Shown here piece by piece: positions 24,001 through 36,343 of a DNA stretch of 46,803 bases. Numbering within the stretch: the stretch's first letter is position 1; every line of letters begins with the position of its first letter. This DNA is from Azolla pinnata (Eukaryota; Streptophyta; Polypodiopsida; Salviniales; Salviniaceae): positions 1-46,803 of the forward strand of contig JBBBWG010028611.1 of assembly GCA_037176905.1 (NCBI GenBank), read 5' to 3'. The position numbers and the translations under genes were made by a program. A model generated the notes under the pieces. It saw only the letters and a list, made by a program, of their open reading frames with translations, had not been told where the DNA came from and ran no database searches.

Positions 24001-24679
24001 ATGCTTTTGATCACGACGAATAATGTGTTGATGATGGATGTGGTTTGAATGGAGGATAGGTCACAGTTCAGACCTGCTTGGTAGAGGCTTCTACCAATTC
24101 GGTTAAGCAAGAGCTTGTGGATCAAATCTACAAACTGGGGCTCACTAAGCTTGTGTTGGGGACATAAAAAAAACTAAGGCATAGCCCAGTCAAAATGGAT
24201 GAATGCAAAAAAAACAAAAACACCTCCTTATTTTTAGGGGCTCATATGGCTTCTTTTGGGCTCATCTTTCGCATTTCAGGATTTTTGGGAAAGCAAAAAA
24301 TGGCATTCCAGAATTTGTGTCGAAGAATGCACCCAATTTCTGCGCCATTGTGACCATACGAAATGGGCGACTTTCCGTACTGAAGGAAGCCAGAGCGTCC
24401 TTACCTCCTTGGATTGGAAACTCGGATGCAAATGCTTCAAATTATACAAAGTATAGCATCGAGGAGCTCAAGGAAGCAACAGATAACTTTGCGGAAAAGA
24501 ACAAGCTGGGGCAGGGAGGATATGGATCCGTGTTCAAAGGGAATCTGCATCATATTCCAGTTGCCATCAAGCGTTGGGCCCGGGATGGAATCCAATGCCG
24601 TAAGCAGTTCCAGCAAGAGGTATCAAAAGAGTCTTTTGTTTTTTCATGGTCAAATCTTTACATATATAGAGGGGAGTAG

Positions 24680-25235
24680 CATATCCAAATTATGTCAAAA
24701 GATTTCGCTTTGTGTTGGTTTCCAACATCAATATGTTGCGAATCCTCACATCTGTTCTATCCCATATGTTGTTAGAAATATCGAGAATTAATTAAACAGG
24801 CATATGGAATTAGTCATAGAGATGCATATCTAAGAACAAATCTTCTATTCCATACTAAAATAACTCGCGGTGATGGTCCGTTCAAATGCTCTCAACCTAG
24901 AGGGATTTGGGCTACAAAACTACAAAATTGGTAGTGACAGAATGGTCACAACACCTGTAAAAGACAAGGAGAGGATGGGTTATATACCCTGTTTTGTCTG
25001 TCACATCAAGGTGTGCAAGTCGATAGAGAGAAGTGTGGATATTCCCGTTCTGTCGATTGACTTGTCGTTTAATGTGAGCGAGCTCCCTAGATACAAGTTG
25101 TGCTTGATAGTACTGGTCTTAAAGTCCATGGCAAAAACCCCAAGACTAAGTACATCTTAAACTTGCCCACAAAAATCTAGTTCTAGTTGAGCATTGATTA
25201 AATCTACCATATGGGCCGATTGGTTTTGATGGATA
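24680..25235. other. unique sequence in the kinase intron of copy 3
   Basis: The equivalent intron is about 150-300 bases in the other copies but 621 bases here. The extra sequence has no counterpart in the other copies in this window. I see no clear terminal repeats or transposase or reverse-transcriptase frame. It may be a fragment of a mobile element or simply unrelated intron sequence. Confidence 0.35.
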
Positions 25236-26098
25236 TTTAGGTGGCGATTTTCGGCAACCTTCGTCATCCGCACATTGTGATGCTTCTCGGAGCTTGCCCA
25301 GAGGAAGGCTGCATAGTGTATGAGTATATGGCGAATGGCAGCCTTGCAGACCGGCTTGAACGCAAAGATGGAACCCCTCCTCTACCATGGTATGTGAGGT
25401 TGCGGATCTGCGCCGAAGTAGCCACGGCATTGCTGTTCCTCCACTCTCGCCCCGAACCCATCGTGCATCGAGACCTCAAGCCGGGGAACATCTTGCTCGA
25501 TTGGAGCTTCGTGAGCAAGGTGAGCGACGCGGGCATCGCGAAACTGGTTCCCAGCAACATGACTGACAATGCCACTGAGGTGAAGGGCACGCCGGGGTAT
25601 ATGGATCCCGACTATGAACAAACCGGCAGTCTCAGTTGCGAGTCGGATGTGTATGCACTCGGGATCGTGATGCTTCAGATGCTGTCTGGGCTCCCAGCTG
25701 CCGAAGTCGCCGAGTGCATCGGAGGCGCCATCGATAGGAGCACGTTCTCGAAGGTTTTAGATGAATCGGCGGGGAGCTGGCCACTCGAGGAAGCTATGGA
25801 GCTTGCCCGCGTGGCTTTGGATTGCGTCAAGCTTCCGCGGCGGGAACGCCCGGATCTGGAGACCGCGGTTCTCCCCGTCCTCGAGAAGCTTCGAGCCTGT
25901 GCTGATGCAAAAGCCGCTGCTGCCCCAGCGTCTTCTTCTCGGGCCGCCACTGCCGCGCGTGTTGTTCGAAACCCCCGTTTCGATCCGGTATCCCAACTTC
26001 TCCTCTTCTCCTTTCTTTTCTGCTTGCATTACTTGTCCGATTCGTACTTTTTGGGTTTGCACTGCGATCCCGATGTGAATAAGTGCACACCCTCTTGA

Positions 26099-27421
26099 AT
26101 ATTGTCAATAATGGGTGTATTTCATACTGTCCCTTTGGGAGAAGCCACATTCTGTAATCAGCAAAAAGTCCATTTTTGCCTTCTTAGCTTGAGTGACTAC
26201 ATACACAACCAAGCATGTATGGCCTTTTGTTGTTAGTTGTTGTTGTGTATTTATTAACATACGGAGTATATTGTTCACCTTCACCTTCTTCTTTTTATGG
26301 CGCTCGATTTGGACAACCCATCTGAAAGTTATTAGCTAGTTTTTTGGTGCTTTGCAGAAAAAACAGACTTGGCTATGATTTAATCCATATCAAGTATGAT
26401 TCAATCCTTCTTATACTATTCCTTGGTGAATACAGTAGTGACTTATATGTAGTAGATAATTTCGGACCCCTTACATACAAAGGTAAAAAAGTTGTTACAT
26501 GAAGCTTTGCTTGTATTATTTTGGTAATATCTACATAATATCTTGAATGACTACCATCACAAAATGACTGGTGTAGACAATTTGAACCCATGACCTTTTT
26601 TACATACAAAAGTAGAAAGATCTTTTACGATCGATATTGTAATATCTAGATGAGATCTTAAATGGTATAGACATTGTTGTTGATGTCGATAAAATGATTT
26701 TGGGGACGTCTGCTTGACATCGCAAGTCACCGGATCCATTAAAAGTGATGACTCTGCATGCAAGGCAAATGGCAATCATGCATGATAAGCAACGTGGTAA
26801 TTCATCCGAGCAGGGAGCAGATTGTCTGAGACCCGGATTCTGTTATTCTCTTCTTATGTTTTTTTTTTATGTCTGGATTTTTATGTTTGGATAGTTATGT
26901 TTTTTTTTTTCTGCCATTCCTGTGAACATTCTTTGCTTCCGATCGATTTTGTTATCGGAAGACGTTGGAGGGATCCGAGCTGTGACATCTACATGTTGAC
27001 GATGCGGAACAGCTCGCGATTCGAAGAAACAGTAGAAGCATGAAGAAAATTATTTTGTTGTTCCTAGATGGAAATGAAACCTTGATCTATGATAATTGTT
27101 CGTAGAAGCAATGATTCTCTTCGATCTCACCCGCCACCCTTGCATCGTCTCCTTCGATGCATCGGATCGGATCGATTTGCTAGCATCCCGGTGTCTTGAA
27201 AATGTTCGGAATCGACCAGTCCTCCAGATCATGAACCATATATATCCCGGCCTTGGGCGTGTTTTGGCCAAGACACAAACGCAACCAAAAACTCAGACAC
27301 AGACACAGACACAAACAGACGCAGACCAAAACACAAGCGCAAAACACAAGCATCGACAACAGACACAAACACGGAACAGAGACACGAAACACGGGCAATA
27401 GACATCGAGACAATAAGGAGG
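26099..27421. other. intergenic region between copies 3 and 4
   Basis: AT-rich, with no recognisable gene and no U-box remnant of copy 3. Two related segments (about 26478-26550 and 26603-26665) share ACATACAAA(A/G)GTA, a GTAATATCTA core and an ATCTTGAATG/ATCTTAAATG end, a diverged direct repeat of unknown origin. From about 27105 the sequence matches the upstream regions of copies 5 and 6, including an ACACAGACACA-type repeat at about 27285-27390. Confidence 0.5.
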
Positions 27422-30416
27422 ATGCATTCCGGGAAGGAGGAGTGCAAGCAGAAGGTCGGTGTGGGTGTCGGAACGGGGGCCGAGCAGCTTCCAGGCCCTG
27501 ACTTGGCTTTTAGACAACATTAGCAAGGCACCAACAACGCCATCGGCATCAGCATCAGCATCGGCATCAGCATCGGCATCGGCATCAGCATCAGCATCAG
27601 CATCGACATCAGCATCAACATCAGCATCAGCATCAGCATGTCGTGTTGACCAAAAGGATGCTAGATGCTAGAGGATTGATAATGGTTGATGATTTTTTTT
27701 GTAGTTTGATTTGAGTACAGAGGTGCATTTGATAGAGGGTGACTCTACTGAGAGAGAGCTCTTGTCTCAAATACTCAGGCTTGAGCTCACAGATCTTGTG
27801 TTAATGTGATTTTTTGAACCCTATGTATAAGCTGCTTCCATGTGATCATTTGCTCCTCTTTTCTCATTCAGGGATTTGAGAGTAAGTAGCATTACAGATC
27901 CTGCACAGTCTTGGTCGTACGGGAAGGAAGGCTTTTCCTAATGAAGAGAGCAACAGAGTCCATGCCTTTGATGGACTTTGTGTTCAATGCTTTGAATAGC
28001 ATACCTGATGATTCGAGCGGAGGTTTACAGAAGAAGAAGAAGAAGAACAACAGACAGACAGAAAAACAATTAGATTGTGTGGCTTAATGCATTTCTGATC
28101 GATCACGTTGTTAAGCGTGTCTAAAGTGCAATTCGTTACCTTTTTCTTAATCAGATGTAGATGGTTCCACTGGTAAAATGTCGAAGACGAAATCCATCGT
28201 GCTTGGAGTCATTTGCATACCATTCTGTGGGGAGAGATGTTCATCCAGGGCCTCAGACACCGAATGAAGCTATACATACGGATGGGGACCTCGTTGGACC
28301 TGAGGTAAGGGACGATTCTATGCATGGAAGATGTGTATGGCAAGGGGGGAAGCGAGGATAGCATCTTTCTGTAAAGAAGAAGGAACCTGTGTAAAGAATC
28401 TCATTGGTCTGATGGTATTTAGTAGATAAAATGGAATGAATGCAAAGGAATCTGGCTGTTTCTCGGGATCCTGAGAAATTTCTGGGCTTATATTGTGGTA
28501 TCTACAGGTACCTGCTGATTCACTGAACAATGAGCTCCTGGAAGCTGGGCGTGTCGTATCAAGATGGAAGCAAATAAAATTGTTCAAATCGCAATGGTGT
28601 GACGTGCTTTTTTTCTTCTTCTTTGTCTTTGCTGATTCATAAGGATAATCGTGTTCCTAAGGTCTGGGATTCTGGGCAGCACTTAGAGTCTGAAAGGAAG
28701 CGAGAAGAGGCTTTGAAGGTAGCCGAGCAGGCAAGATGTCGATCCGTAGAAGATGCGAAAAGAGCGACAATGGATGAGTACGAGGAAAAGCTTGGCGGAG
28801 AACGTGGGAAACTCGAAGAAAGCCAATGCTCTCTAGAGGCGTTAACGGCCAGAATCGATGAGTACGAAAGGAAGCTTGCTGAGGAGCGTGCGAAATGTGA
28901 AGAAGCATGTGGAATAGTCAAGGATCTTATGGGGGAATTGGAAAAAAGAATCTCAGCTAAGGAGAGAAGCTGAAGGGAGAGCAAAAGATAAAGGCCATTG
29001 CTGCATTGGAGAGGATAAAGACAAGTTACAGCTTTGCAGACCTCGAGAAAGCCAACGATAACTTTGCTGTAGCTAACAAGCTCGGCGAGGGAGCGTATGG
29101 GCAGGTGTTCAAAGGGAAGCTGCATCACATGACGGTTGCCATCAAGCGACTGACTTGCGACGGAGAAGAGGATCATCAAATGTTAGAAAGAGATGTGCAG
29201 ATGCTTTTTTTTTTTTTACTCTTTTGCAAACTTTGGCAGAGATTCATAGCATCAGATCTAAATGCGCGGAAATCTTGACATCTATAACCTGAGGTTGTTG
29301 ATATCAGGTGGTGATTTTGGGCAACCTCATCATCCCCATTTGGTGATGCTTCTCGGAGCTTGTGAAGAGAAAGGCTGCTTAGTCGATGAGTATATGGCTA
29401 ATGGCAGCCTTGCAGACCGGCTTGACCACAAAGGTGGGACTCCTCCTCGACCGTGGTATGTGAGGTTTCGGATCTGCGCCGAAATAGCCACTGCACTGCT
29501 GTTTCTCCACACTCGCCCCGAGCCCATCGTGCATCGTGACCTCAAGCCAGGGAACGTCTTGCTCGATCACAACCTGGCGAGCAAGGTGAGCGACGTGGGC
29601 ATTGCTAAGCTAGTTTCCAGCAGTTTGACCGAAAACCAGACGTTGCTGAGGCTGACCAGGGGGGTACATCGATCCCGAGTATCTAAGGGATGGCGTAGTC
29701 GCTTGTGAATTGGACGTGTATGCGCTCGGGATTGTGATGCTCCAGATCTTGACGGGGCACCAAGCTGTCGGAATCATCAAGCTCATCAAAGATGCCATCG
29801 ATCGTAACGAGTTGCGTAAGGTTTTGGATAGATCTGCAGGGGATCGGCCGCTCGAGGAAGCGGAGAAGCTTGCTCGCCTGGCTTTGCAATGTGCCGAAGT
29901 TTGTTCAGAGCGCCGCCCGAGACTGGAAAGTGAGATTCTCCCCATCCTCAATGACCTTCGAGTCTGTGCCGATACAAAAGTCGGCATCCATGGCTTCCAT
30001 CTCAGGGTGTCAGGTTCTCTTCTTTTCTTTTCCACTTCCATTTCCTTTGTGTTTTTCATACTTTTGGGGGTTTTCGCATGACCTCAATATGGTTCCATGC
30101 GCATTGATATGTCAATGACGGCGAGTGGAAACTACAATTCGATCGAATTATTCTTTTTCCTTGCCATGTATATATCTTGGATTTTGTCTTTGTAATTCTT
30201 TTTTTGCCAGGAAATCATGCAGGATTTTGTCTTTGTAATTCCCTTTTGCCAGGAAATCATGTAGGATCCATGCATTAGCAGCTGAAGGGTACACATGAGA
30301 GGAGCACTTTCAGCAACATGACACCTCGCCCACGACAAATCTGAGGCCTCGATCACCAGAATGTCATTTCTAACGATGCAAAGCTCGATCTGCAATCAAG
30401 GAACGGACGGATAAAA
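27422..30416 (+). pseudogene. array copy 4: multiply disrupted USP / coiled-coil / kinase / U-box pseudogene
   Basis: Close relative of copy 5 with many lesions. Exon 1 (27422-) has an extra G in the run at 27475-27479 and then an expanded GCATCA/GCATCG tract that joins directly to intron 2 sequence, so the end of exon 1 and all of exon 2 are missing. The exon 3 remnant (about 27716-27812) has lost its end and donor. The exon 4 remnant (from 27872) lacks 25 bases at 27897. Exon 5 (28161-28304) is frameshifted. Coiled-coil and kinase N-lobe sequence (about 28679-29200) is still recognisable (LGEGAYGQVF, VAIK). Exon 8 (from 29308) has a 1-base loss near 29318 and a 1-base gain near 29655. The U-box remnant (about 30210-30416) contains an internal duplication around CCAGGAAATCATG and an in-frame TAG. 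Not expected to make the full protein. Confidence 0.88.
27541..27641. repeat. GCATCA/GCATCG hexanucleotide expansion in exon 1 of copy 4
   Basis: About 100 bases of GCATCR units encode Ser-Ala repeats in the original reading frame. The same place in copies 5 and 6 has only a short Ser-Ala / Ser-Pro stretch. The tract marks one edge of the deletion that removed exon 2 from copy 4. Confidence 0.85.
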
Positions 30417-32108
30417 GCTAAAACCATGTTCCTTTGAGAATCATAATTCTAGCTGTGATGCAGACATGTATATTTGTATAGACATATACATATATGCATG
30501 CATAACACATGTGTAGTGTACAATGCATATGCATACATATATGTGTGTGTGTGTGTCTGTCTGTTGTATACAAATAAGTATGTATCTATATGGCAAGTTG
30601 TTTCTTTTGATTTGCAAGCCAAGAGTATTTTGTATAGCTAAACCTGATAACCTCTGGAAATCATCATCAACCCCCTTCCCTTTCCTTTGTAAAAAAGCTG
30701 CATAAAACAGACTGACTCCTAAGGGCCTCAGCAGCAGGGCCATAACAATGGAATTTCTTCAAAATCCTAGTGTAAAATATAAATCTTGCAGGATCTTTCA
30801 GGAAAGAGTCAATCCTGAAAATGATTGTCACTGTATATCATGGAATTGTGCCAAAATGGCCCATGCATCATGGAATTTGCTCCTCCAGCATTCTTCTTTC
30901 TGCATGAAAACTGTTTTTTTTTTTTTTAATCTGGTGTTGAAATTGGTGTTTTGGGCAGTAAAAAGCATGTATGTGGCAGTGCAGTTCTTTTTCTTATGCT
31001 TCATTTTGGGGGCCCAAATTTGTGATGAGGATATCTGTATGTCGCTTGTAGGTAGAGATCAAAGAGTTCTGTTCGTTCTGAGATATGCTTTATGGATCGT
31101 TTGGATTCGATCTTATCGGCGCAGATCATATTGAATTTGAGCCCAGCAGCTCAGATGGAATCAGATCAATCTCCTTGGCTCACTCGAGGCTCAGATGATA
31201 TTGAATCGATTCCATGTGGGCATCATCGTATTGAATGCAGTGGATCAGCTCAGGCGGAATCAGATCGATCTCTCCCCAGCTCAGAAAAATGCGGAATCGA
31301 AAGCTTTTTTCCCTCTACAATGCCAAATCGATTCGGCCGATGTATATACCAAACTCGGTGGATTGAGCCATACTTTCTAGATCTCACCATTATCTGCGGA
31401 CACCTGTTGCTGTTTTGAGACGTCGCAGGTGGTTGTTGTCCAACAATTCACAAGTTGGCTTGAACAACACCTTGAGATCTCTTATTCTCTCTCGTTCGAT
31501 CCCATGTTAGGGTTTTTTGAGCCTAGGCCATATCTACAGACTGTGTGTACATATGAGAATATATTTTCTCTTCTGACATCTCTGTCCTGAACAGTTCATT
31601 TTGCCATGTTCTCCATCCGGTCGTGGTGCCGCTTCATTCGCTAGCGGAGCTTCGATTTGCAAAAGAGCTCCGGGCAGCCGGCTTCTGACCGATGCATATC
31701 CATCTGTAACACCGATTGCAGATTGCTGGGAAATGTACAAATTCCCTCAAAATGTATTCGTTCCGTACCTTTTGGGCCAGTGCGGGGTAGCTGCCAACGA
31801 TTCTCTTCGAGTTCCCCACCACCCTTCCATCGTCTCGTTCCATGCACCGGGGATCAGATCGATTTGCTAGCATCCCGGTGTCTTGAAAATGTCGCAAGGG
31901 GTTGACCCTTGGGCCGACGTTCGGGATTGACCCGTCCTCCAAATCGCGAACCATAAATCTTGGCCTTGGCGTATTTTGACCAAGACACAGACACAACCAC
32001 AAACTCAGACACCGACACAGACATAGAAACAGACAAAAACAAAAGCACAAACACAAACATCGGCAAAGACACAAAACACAGGCAATAGACATCGAGACAA
32101 TAAGGAGG
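30417..32108. other. 3' flank of copy 4 and promoter region of copy 5
   Basis: About 30430-31090 matches 36790-37440 (3' flank of copy 5), with TATACATATATGCATG and GTGTGT repeats and the conserved element at 30696. About 31090-32108 matches 37440-38478 (upstream of copy 6) and partly 27105-27421. It includes degenerate repeats with GGAATC(A/G)GATC and CAGCTCAG cores (31130-31290), a telo-box-like TTAGGGTTT at 31507 that is mutated upstream of copy 6, and ACACAGACAC repeats just before the start codon. No separate gene is seen; the frames here are short and shared by the duplicated blocks. Confidence 0.6.
30696..30709 (+). promoter_or_regulatory. conserved 3'-flank element AGCTGCATAAAACA (copy 4)
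   Basis: Exact match to the element in copies 1, 2 and 5, preceded by the shared context CCCTTTCCTTTGTAAAAA. It is retained although copy 4 itself is a pseudogene, which fits recent loss. Confidence 0.4.
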
Positions 32109-35100
32109 ATGCATTCTGGGAAGGAGGAGTACAAGCAGAAGGTTGGTGTGGGTGTCGGAACGGGGCCGAGCAGCTTCCAGGCCCTGACCTGGCTTTTAGA
32201 CAACATTAGCAAGGCACCAACAACGCCATCGGCATCGGCATCGGCATCGGCATCACCATCATCATCACCATCGTGGGCAAGCAACGGCGTAAGAGATGGA
32301 GTCACCGTGGTCCTCATCCACGTCTACAAGACGATTCGATGGATCGTCGCTCCCAGTACGTTTGGTTTTTCCGGTTCTCGGCACCAATCTCTCGAAGCTT
32401 TTTCGCGGAAATCTGGCTTAAACCCCCCGAGTTCTGATCCCTCGAAGCCTCACATCGCTTCCGAAAAGGCCAGTTTCTGGGCATGATCACCCAATGGTCC
32501 GAGTCTAGAAGAAGAAGCCAGATGTGAGCTCTAGCTCCCAGCAACTCGAGTTCGATCCTCGAGACCCTGGAGTGATGTGTTGAGTTTCAAGAATCCATGG
32601 CTGAATGGAGAAGAACATGCTTTTGCAAGTTCTGTGCAGCTTCTCATGCTTTGTGTTTAGCTGCCATACAATACATTTTTGTGTTGTCTATGCTTTTGTA
32701 GAATTGTTTGGGCCATGATGCAATTGCATTGCATGACTGTGTGCTCTTGCTTCCTTGTGTTCCTGCCAAATCCCCCTTTGGAAGCATCACCATCTTCTTC
32801 TTCATCTTCATCTTCCTCTTCCCCTTCAAGGGTTTCAAGGAGGAAGATGCAAAACACATGCATTCATGAATGCAGGTGTTTGTTTCTGTAGATGGATATC
32901 TGTGCCTGGCTATGCATGTTTTCTGCCTGGAAATACCACATCACCATCACCATCATGGCCTTCAACGGGAGAGAAAGATTGCAGATGAAGAGCATGATGC
33001 ATTCATCAGTGATGTATGTAAGAGTGGTGTATGTGCTGTTGATTGTGGAAGGAGATAATGGGTTTGTTCTGTTTCTCTTTGTGTGCCTGCTTTTGTCTAG
33101 TGGGCACCAAGGTCCCTGTCTCGGAAGTCAGTCCTGCCATTGTGGAAAGATACAGAAACCAGAAGCGCAGGGAAGCCGAGGAGGCACTGGCTCCCTACAC
33201 CAGCCTATGCCAGGAGAGACAGGTTCATAATATTTGTGTCCGTGATCTCGTGCATTGGAGTTTTGATGATCTCTTTTATTGTCTTTCTGGATCCCTTAAC
33301 ATACTCTAGAATTTGGTCAATAAAATCCATGTCTTTCTTGATCCATGAACTGAATTGTCGCAACACAACATATATGATGCTCGATGCTTGCGGCTTGATG
33401 CTTGACGTTTGACGCTTGATGATGGCCAATGTGTACATAATGCTTTTGATGCTTTTTGATGTTTTTGACGCTTTGATGTTCGATGCGTGGCGATGCATGG
33501 TGGTGGTGCTGGATGATGGCGATTGATGTCGTGTTGACCAAAATGATGCTTGATGATAGATGATTGATAATGGTTGATGATTTTCTCTAGTTTGATTTGA
33601 GAATAGGTCAATGCAGAGGTGCACTTGATAGAGGGTGACTCTATTGAGAGAGAGCTCTTGTCTCAAATACTCAGGCTTGAGCTCACAGATCTTGTGTTAG
33701 GAACATCACTTGCCAATCCTTTTCCAAGGTATGTCGTAGGAATCAACCATAGACCTCGCTAGAAGATTATGTTACATTGAATTGTTTTTTGAACCCTATG
33801 TATAAGCTGATTCTATGTGATCATTTGCTCCTCTTTTCTCGTTTAGGGATTTGAGAGTAAGGAGCATTACAGAATATGTGGTGAGACATGCACCGAGATC
33901 CTGCACCGTCGTGGTCGTACGGGAAGGAAGGCTTTTCTCGATTGAAAGAGCAACAGAATCCATGTCTTTGATGAACTTTCTATTCAGTGATTTCAATAAC
34001 ATACCTGATGATTTGAGCGAAGGTTTACAGAACAACAACTACAGGAAAACAATTAAATTGTGTGACTTTATTCATTTCTGATCGATCATGTTGTTAGCAT
34101 GTCTAAAATGCAATGCATTGTTTTTTTATCATTTGTAGATGGTTCCATTGGCGGATTTGGGAGACGAAATCTGTCGCGCTCAGAGTCATTTGCAAACCAT
34201 TCTGTGGAGAGAGACATTCATACGGGACCTCAGGCGCCGAATGAACCTGATAATAGAGGCGAAGACCATGTGGACGTTGATTCAAATCTTGAACCTGAGG
34301 TAAGGGAAGACCAGGTGGAGGTTGATTCAAATCTTGCACCTGAGGTAAGGGAACCTATGCATGGAAGATGCGTGCGGGAAGGGGGAAGCTAAGATAGTAT
34401 TTTTCTGTAAAGAAGAAGGAACGCATATAAAGAATCTTGTTGGTCTGATTGTATTTAGTAGATAAAATGGAAGAATACAAGGCTGTTTCTCAGAATCCTG
34501 AGAAATTTTTGGGTATATATTGTGGGATCTACAGGTACCTGCTGATTCACTGGAGAATGAACTCTTGCTATCTACGCGTCGTATCGAAATGGAAACAAAG
34601 AAAATCATTGAAATTGCCAAGCAAATGGTACAGCACGTTTATTTTCTTCTTCTTTGTCTTTGCTTATTCAGAAGCACAATCATGCTACTAAGATCTGCGA
34701 TTTGTGAGCAGCGCTTAGAGTCTGAAAGGAAACGAGAAGAGGCTTTGAAGGAAGCCGAGCAGCTAAGATGTCAATCCGTAGAAGAGGCGAGAAGAGCAAC
34801 AATGGATGAGTACGAGGAAATGCTTGCTGGAGAACGTGCGAAATTTGAAGAAAGCCAGTGCTCTCTGGCGGAGCTAACGGCCAGAATCGATGAGTACGAA
34901 AGGAAGCTTGCTGAAGAGCGTGCGGAATTGGAAACAGAATCTCAGCTAAGGAGAGAAGCCGAAGAGCGAGCGTCGGTGGAGTCCATCGCCAAATATGGCG
35001 CCATTGCTGCGTTGGAGAGGATGCAGAGGGTGCTAGATCGGAATTACGCAACTTACAGCTATGAGGACCTCAAGAGAGCTACAGATAACTTTGCTATAAC

Positions 35101-36343
35101 TAACAAGCTTGGTGAGGGAGCATATGGGCCGGTGTTTAAAGGGAAGCTGCATCACATGTCAGTTGCCATCAAGTGTCTGGCTCAGGAAGGAGTACATGGT
35201 CGTCTGTCGTTCAAGCGAGAGGTAGAAATACATTTTGTTCTTTCATAAACTTCCGCACATACGGTATGATCATATGCTAAAATATGTCCAAACCTTCGCA
35301 TGTGTTGTGTATAGATCGATATGTGAAAATAGAATTTCGATCTTGATTGCATCACCACATCTATACCTATGTGCATGTATACGCCCTGCGGTTTTTCTTC
35401 GTATTAGGTGGAGATTTTGGGGCAACTTCATCATCCACACATGGTGATGCTTCTTGGAGCTTGCCCAGAGAATGGCTGCATAGTGTACGAGTATATGGCT
35501 AATGGAAGCCTTGCAGACCGGCTAGCATGCAAAGGTGGAACTCCTCCTCTACCATGGTATGCGAGGCTCCGGATCTGCGCCGAAGTAGCCAGTGCACTGC
35601 TGTTTCTCCACACTCGCCCCGAGCCCATCGTGCATCGTGACCTCAAGCCAGGGAACATCTTGCTCGATCACAACCTGGCGAGCAAGGTTAGCGACGTGGG
35701 CATTGCTAAGCTAGTTTCCAGCAGTTTGACCGAAAACCAGACGTTGCTGAGGGGGACCAGTGGGTACATTGATCCCGAGTATCTAAGGGAAGGTGTAGTC
35801 GCTTGTGAATTGGACGTGTATGCGCTCGGGATTGTGATGCTCCAGATCTTGACGGGGCACCAAGCGGTTGGAATCATCAAGCTCATCAAAGATGCCATCG
35901 ATCGTAACGAGTTGCGTAAGGTTTTCGATAGATCTGCAGGGGATTGGCCGATCGAGGAAGCGGAGAAGCTTGCTCGCCTGGCTTTGCAATGTGCCGAATT
36001 TTGTTCAGAGCGCCGCCCGAGACTGGAAAGTGAGATTCTCCCCATCCTCAATGGCCTTCGAGTCTGCGCCGATACAACAGTCGCATCCATGGCTTCCATC
36101 TCAGGGTGTCAGATCTGTTATTCTCGGTCCATTATCAGAGGTTCTCTTCGTTTCTTTTCTTTTCTTTTCCACTTCCATTTCTTTTCTGTTTCTTCCATAC
36201 TCTTGGGGGTTTTCACACGACCCCAATATGTCATGGCCTGCATAAACTGCATCGATTCATTGATCGATTCCTTCTTTTTTCCTTGCTATGTATACGTGCA
36301 ATGGGTGGGAAGGGGAACGATCGATTCCCGTCATGTAAAATAG
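32109..36343 (+). CDS. array copy 5: USP / coiled-coil / kinase protein that has lost its U-box
   Basis: Eight exons: 32109-32355, 33101-33222, 33607-33728, 33847-34022, 34139-34299 (or to 34344), 34535-34627, 34712-35221, 35408-36343, giving 788 aa (803 with the longer exon 5). USP-like region 1-180 with a Ser-Ala/Ser-Pro insert; coiled coil about 308-405; kinase about 415-700 with LGEGAYGPVF, VAIK, HRDLKPGN, SDVG and GTSGYIDPEY, so the catalytic residues are present. The end of the kinase exon is altered: the CPISQ junction is frameshifted and the frame runs to a stop at 36341-36343 with a hydrophobic Phe/Ser-rich tail. The next exon remnant (from 36410) reads GAA ATC ATG ... GGG TAG in the U-box frame and then dissolves into a minisatellite. 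It is likely a kinase without a ligase domain, or a young pseudogene. Intron 3 has a normal GT donor. Confidence 0.75.
34254..34344 (+). repeat. 45-bp in-frame tandem duplication with doubled splice donor (copy 5)
   Basis: Two 45-base units, each containing GTTGATTCAAATCTTG, ACCTGAG and GTAAGGGAA, lie side by side at the end of exon 5. Each ends with GAG|GTAAGG, giving donors at 34300 and 34345. Either keeps phase 0, so the linker would differ by 15 residues. Copy 6 has a single unit. Confidence 0.85.

Larger units (their letters stand above)
22488..26098 (+). pseudogene. array copy 3: USP-kinase with nonsense codon, no coiled coil, no U-box
   Basis: Exon equivalents are 22488-22647, 23409-23527, 24060-24178, 24280-24619 and 25241-26098. 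The USP part is recognisable (DGLRALNWLL, LVLVHVYPRV, LTKLVLGT), but exon 3 reads TAA at 24165-24167, which would end the protein after about 128 residues. Exon 4 goes straight from the USP end to the kinase (YTKYSIEELKEATDNF) with no coiled coil. The kinase keeps LGQGGYGSVF, VAIK and HRDLKPGN, but the family's DVG is DAG. The last splice junction CAG|GT has become CAA|CT (25994-25998), so the frame runs on to 26098, and no U-box exon is seen before the next copy. The 3' kinase exon is more GC-rich than its neighbours. It may be a pseudogene or make a short USP protein; a kinase-only product from a downstream start is conceivable. Confidence 0.8.

Noticed and set aside
26370-26720. A SINE or other retroelement at the diverged direct repeat
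   Set aside because: A GGGTTCAAA-like string exists on the minus strand, but there are no clear ends, poly-A tail or target-site duplications.
30210-30416. A working U-box exon for copy 4
   Set aside because: It has an internal duplication, a TAG in the U-box frame and loss of the conserved DGYTYE and W-L segments.
32540-32570. tRNA/SINE-like box GAGTTCGATCCTCGAG in intron 1 of copy 5 (also near 38910 in copy 6)
   Set aside because: It is a short palindrome-like match only, with no A box at the right distance and no tRNA fold. It is shared because the whole segment is duplicated.
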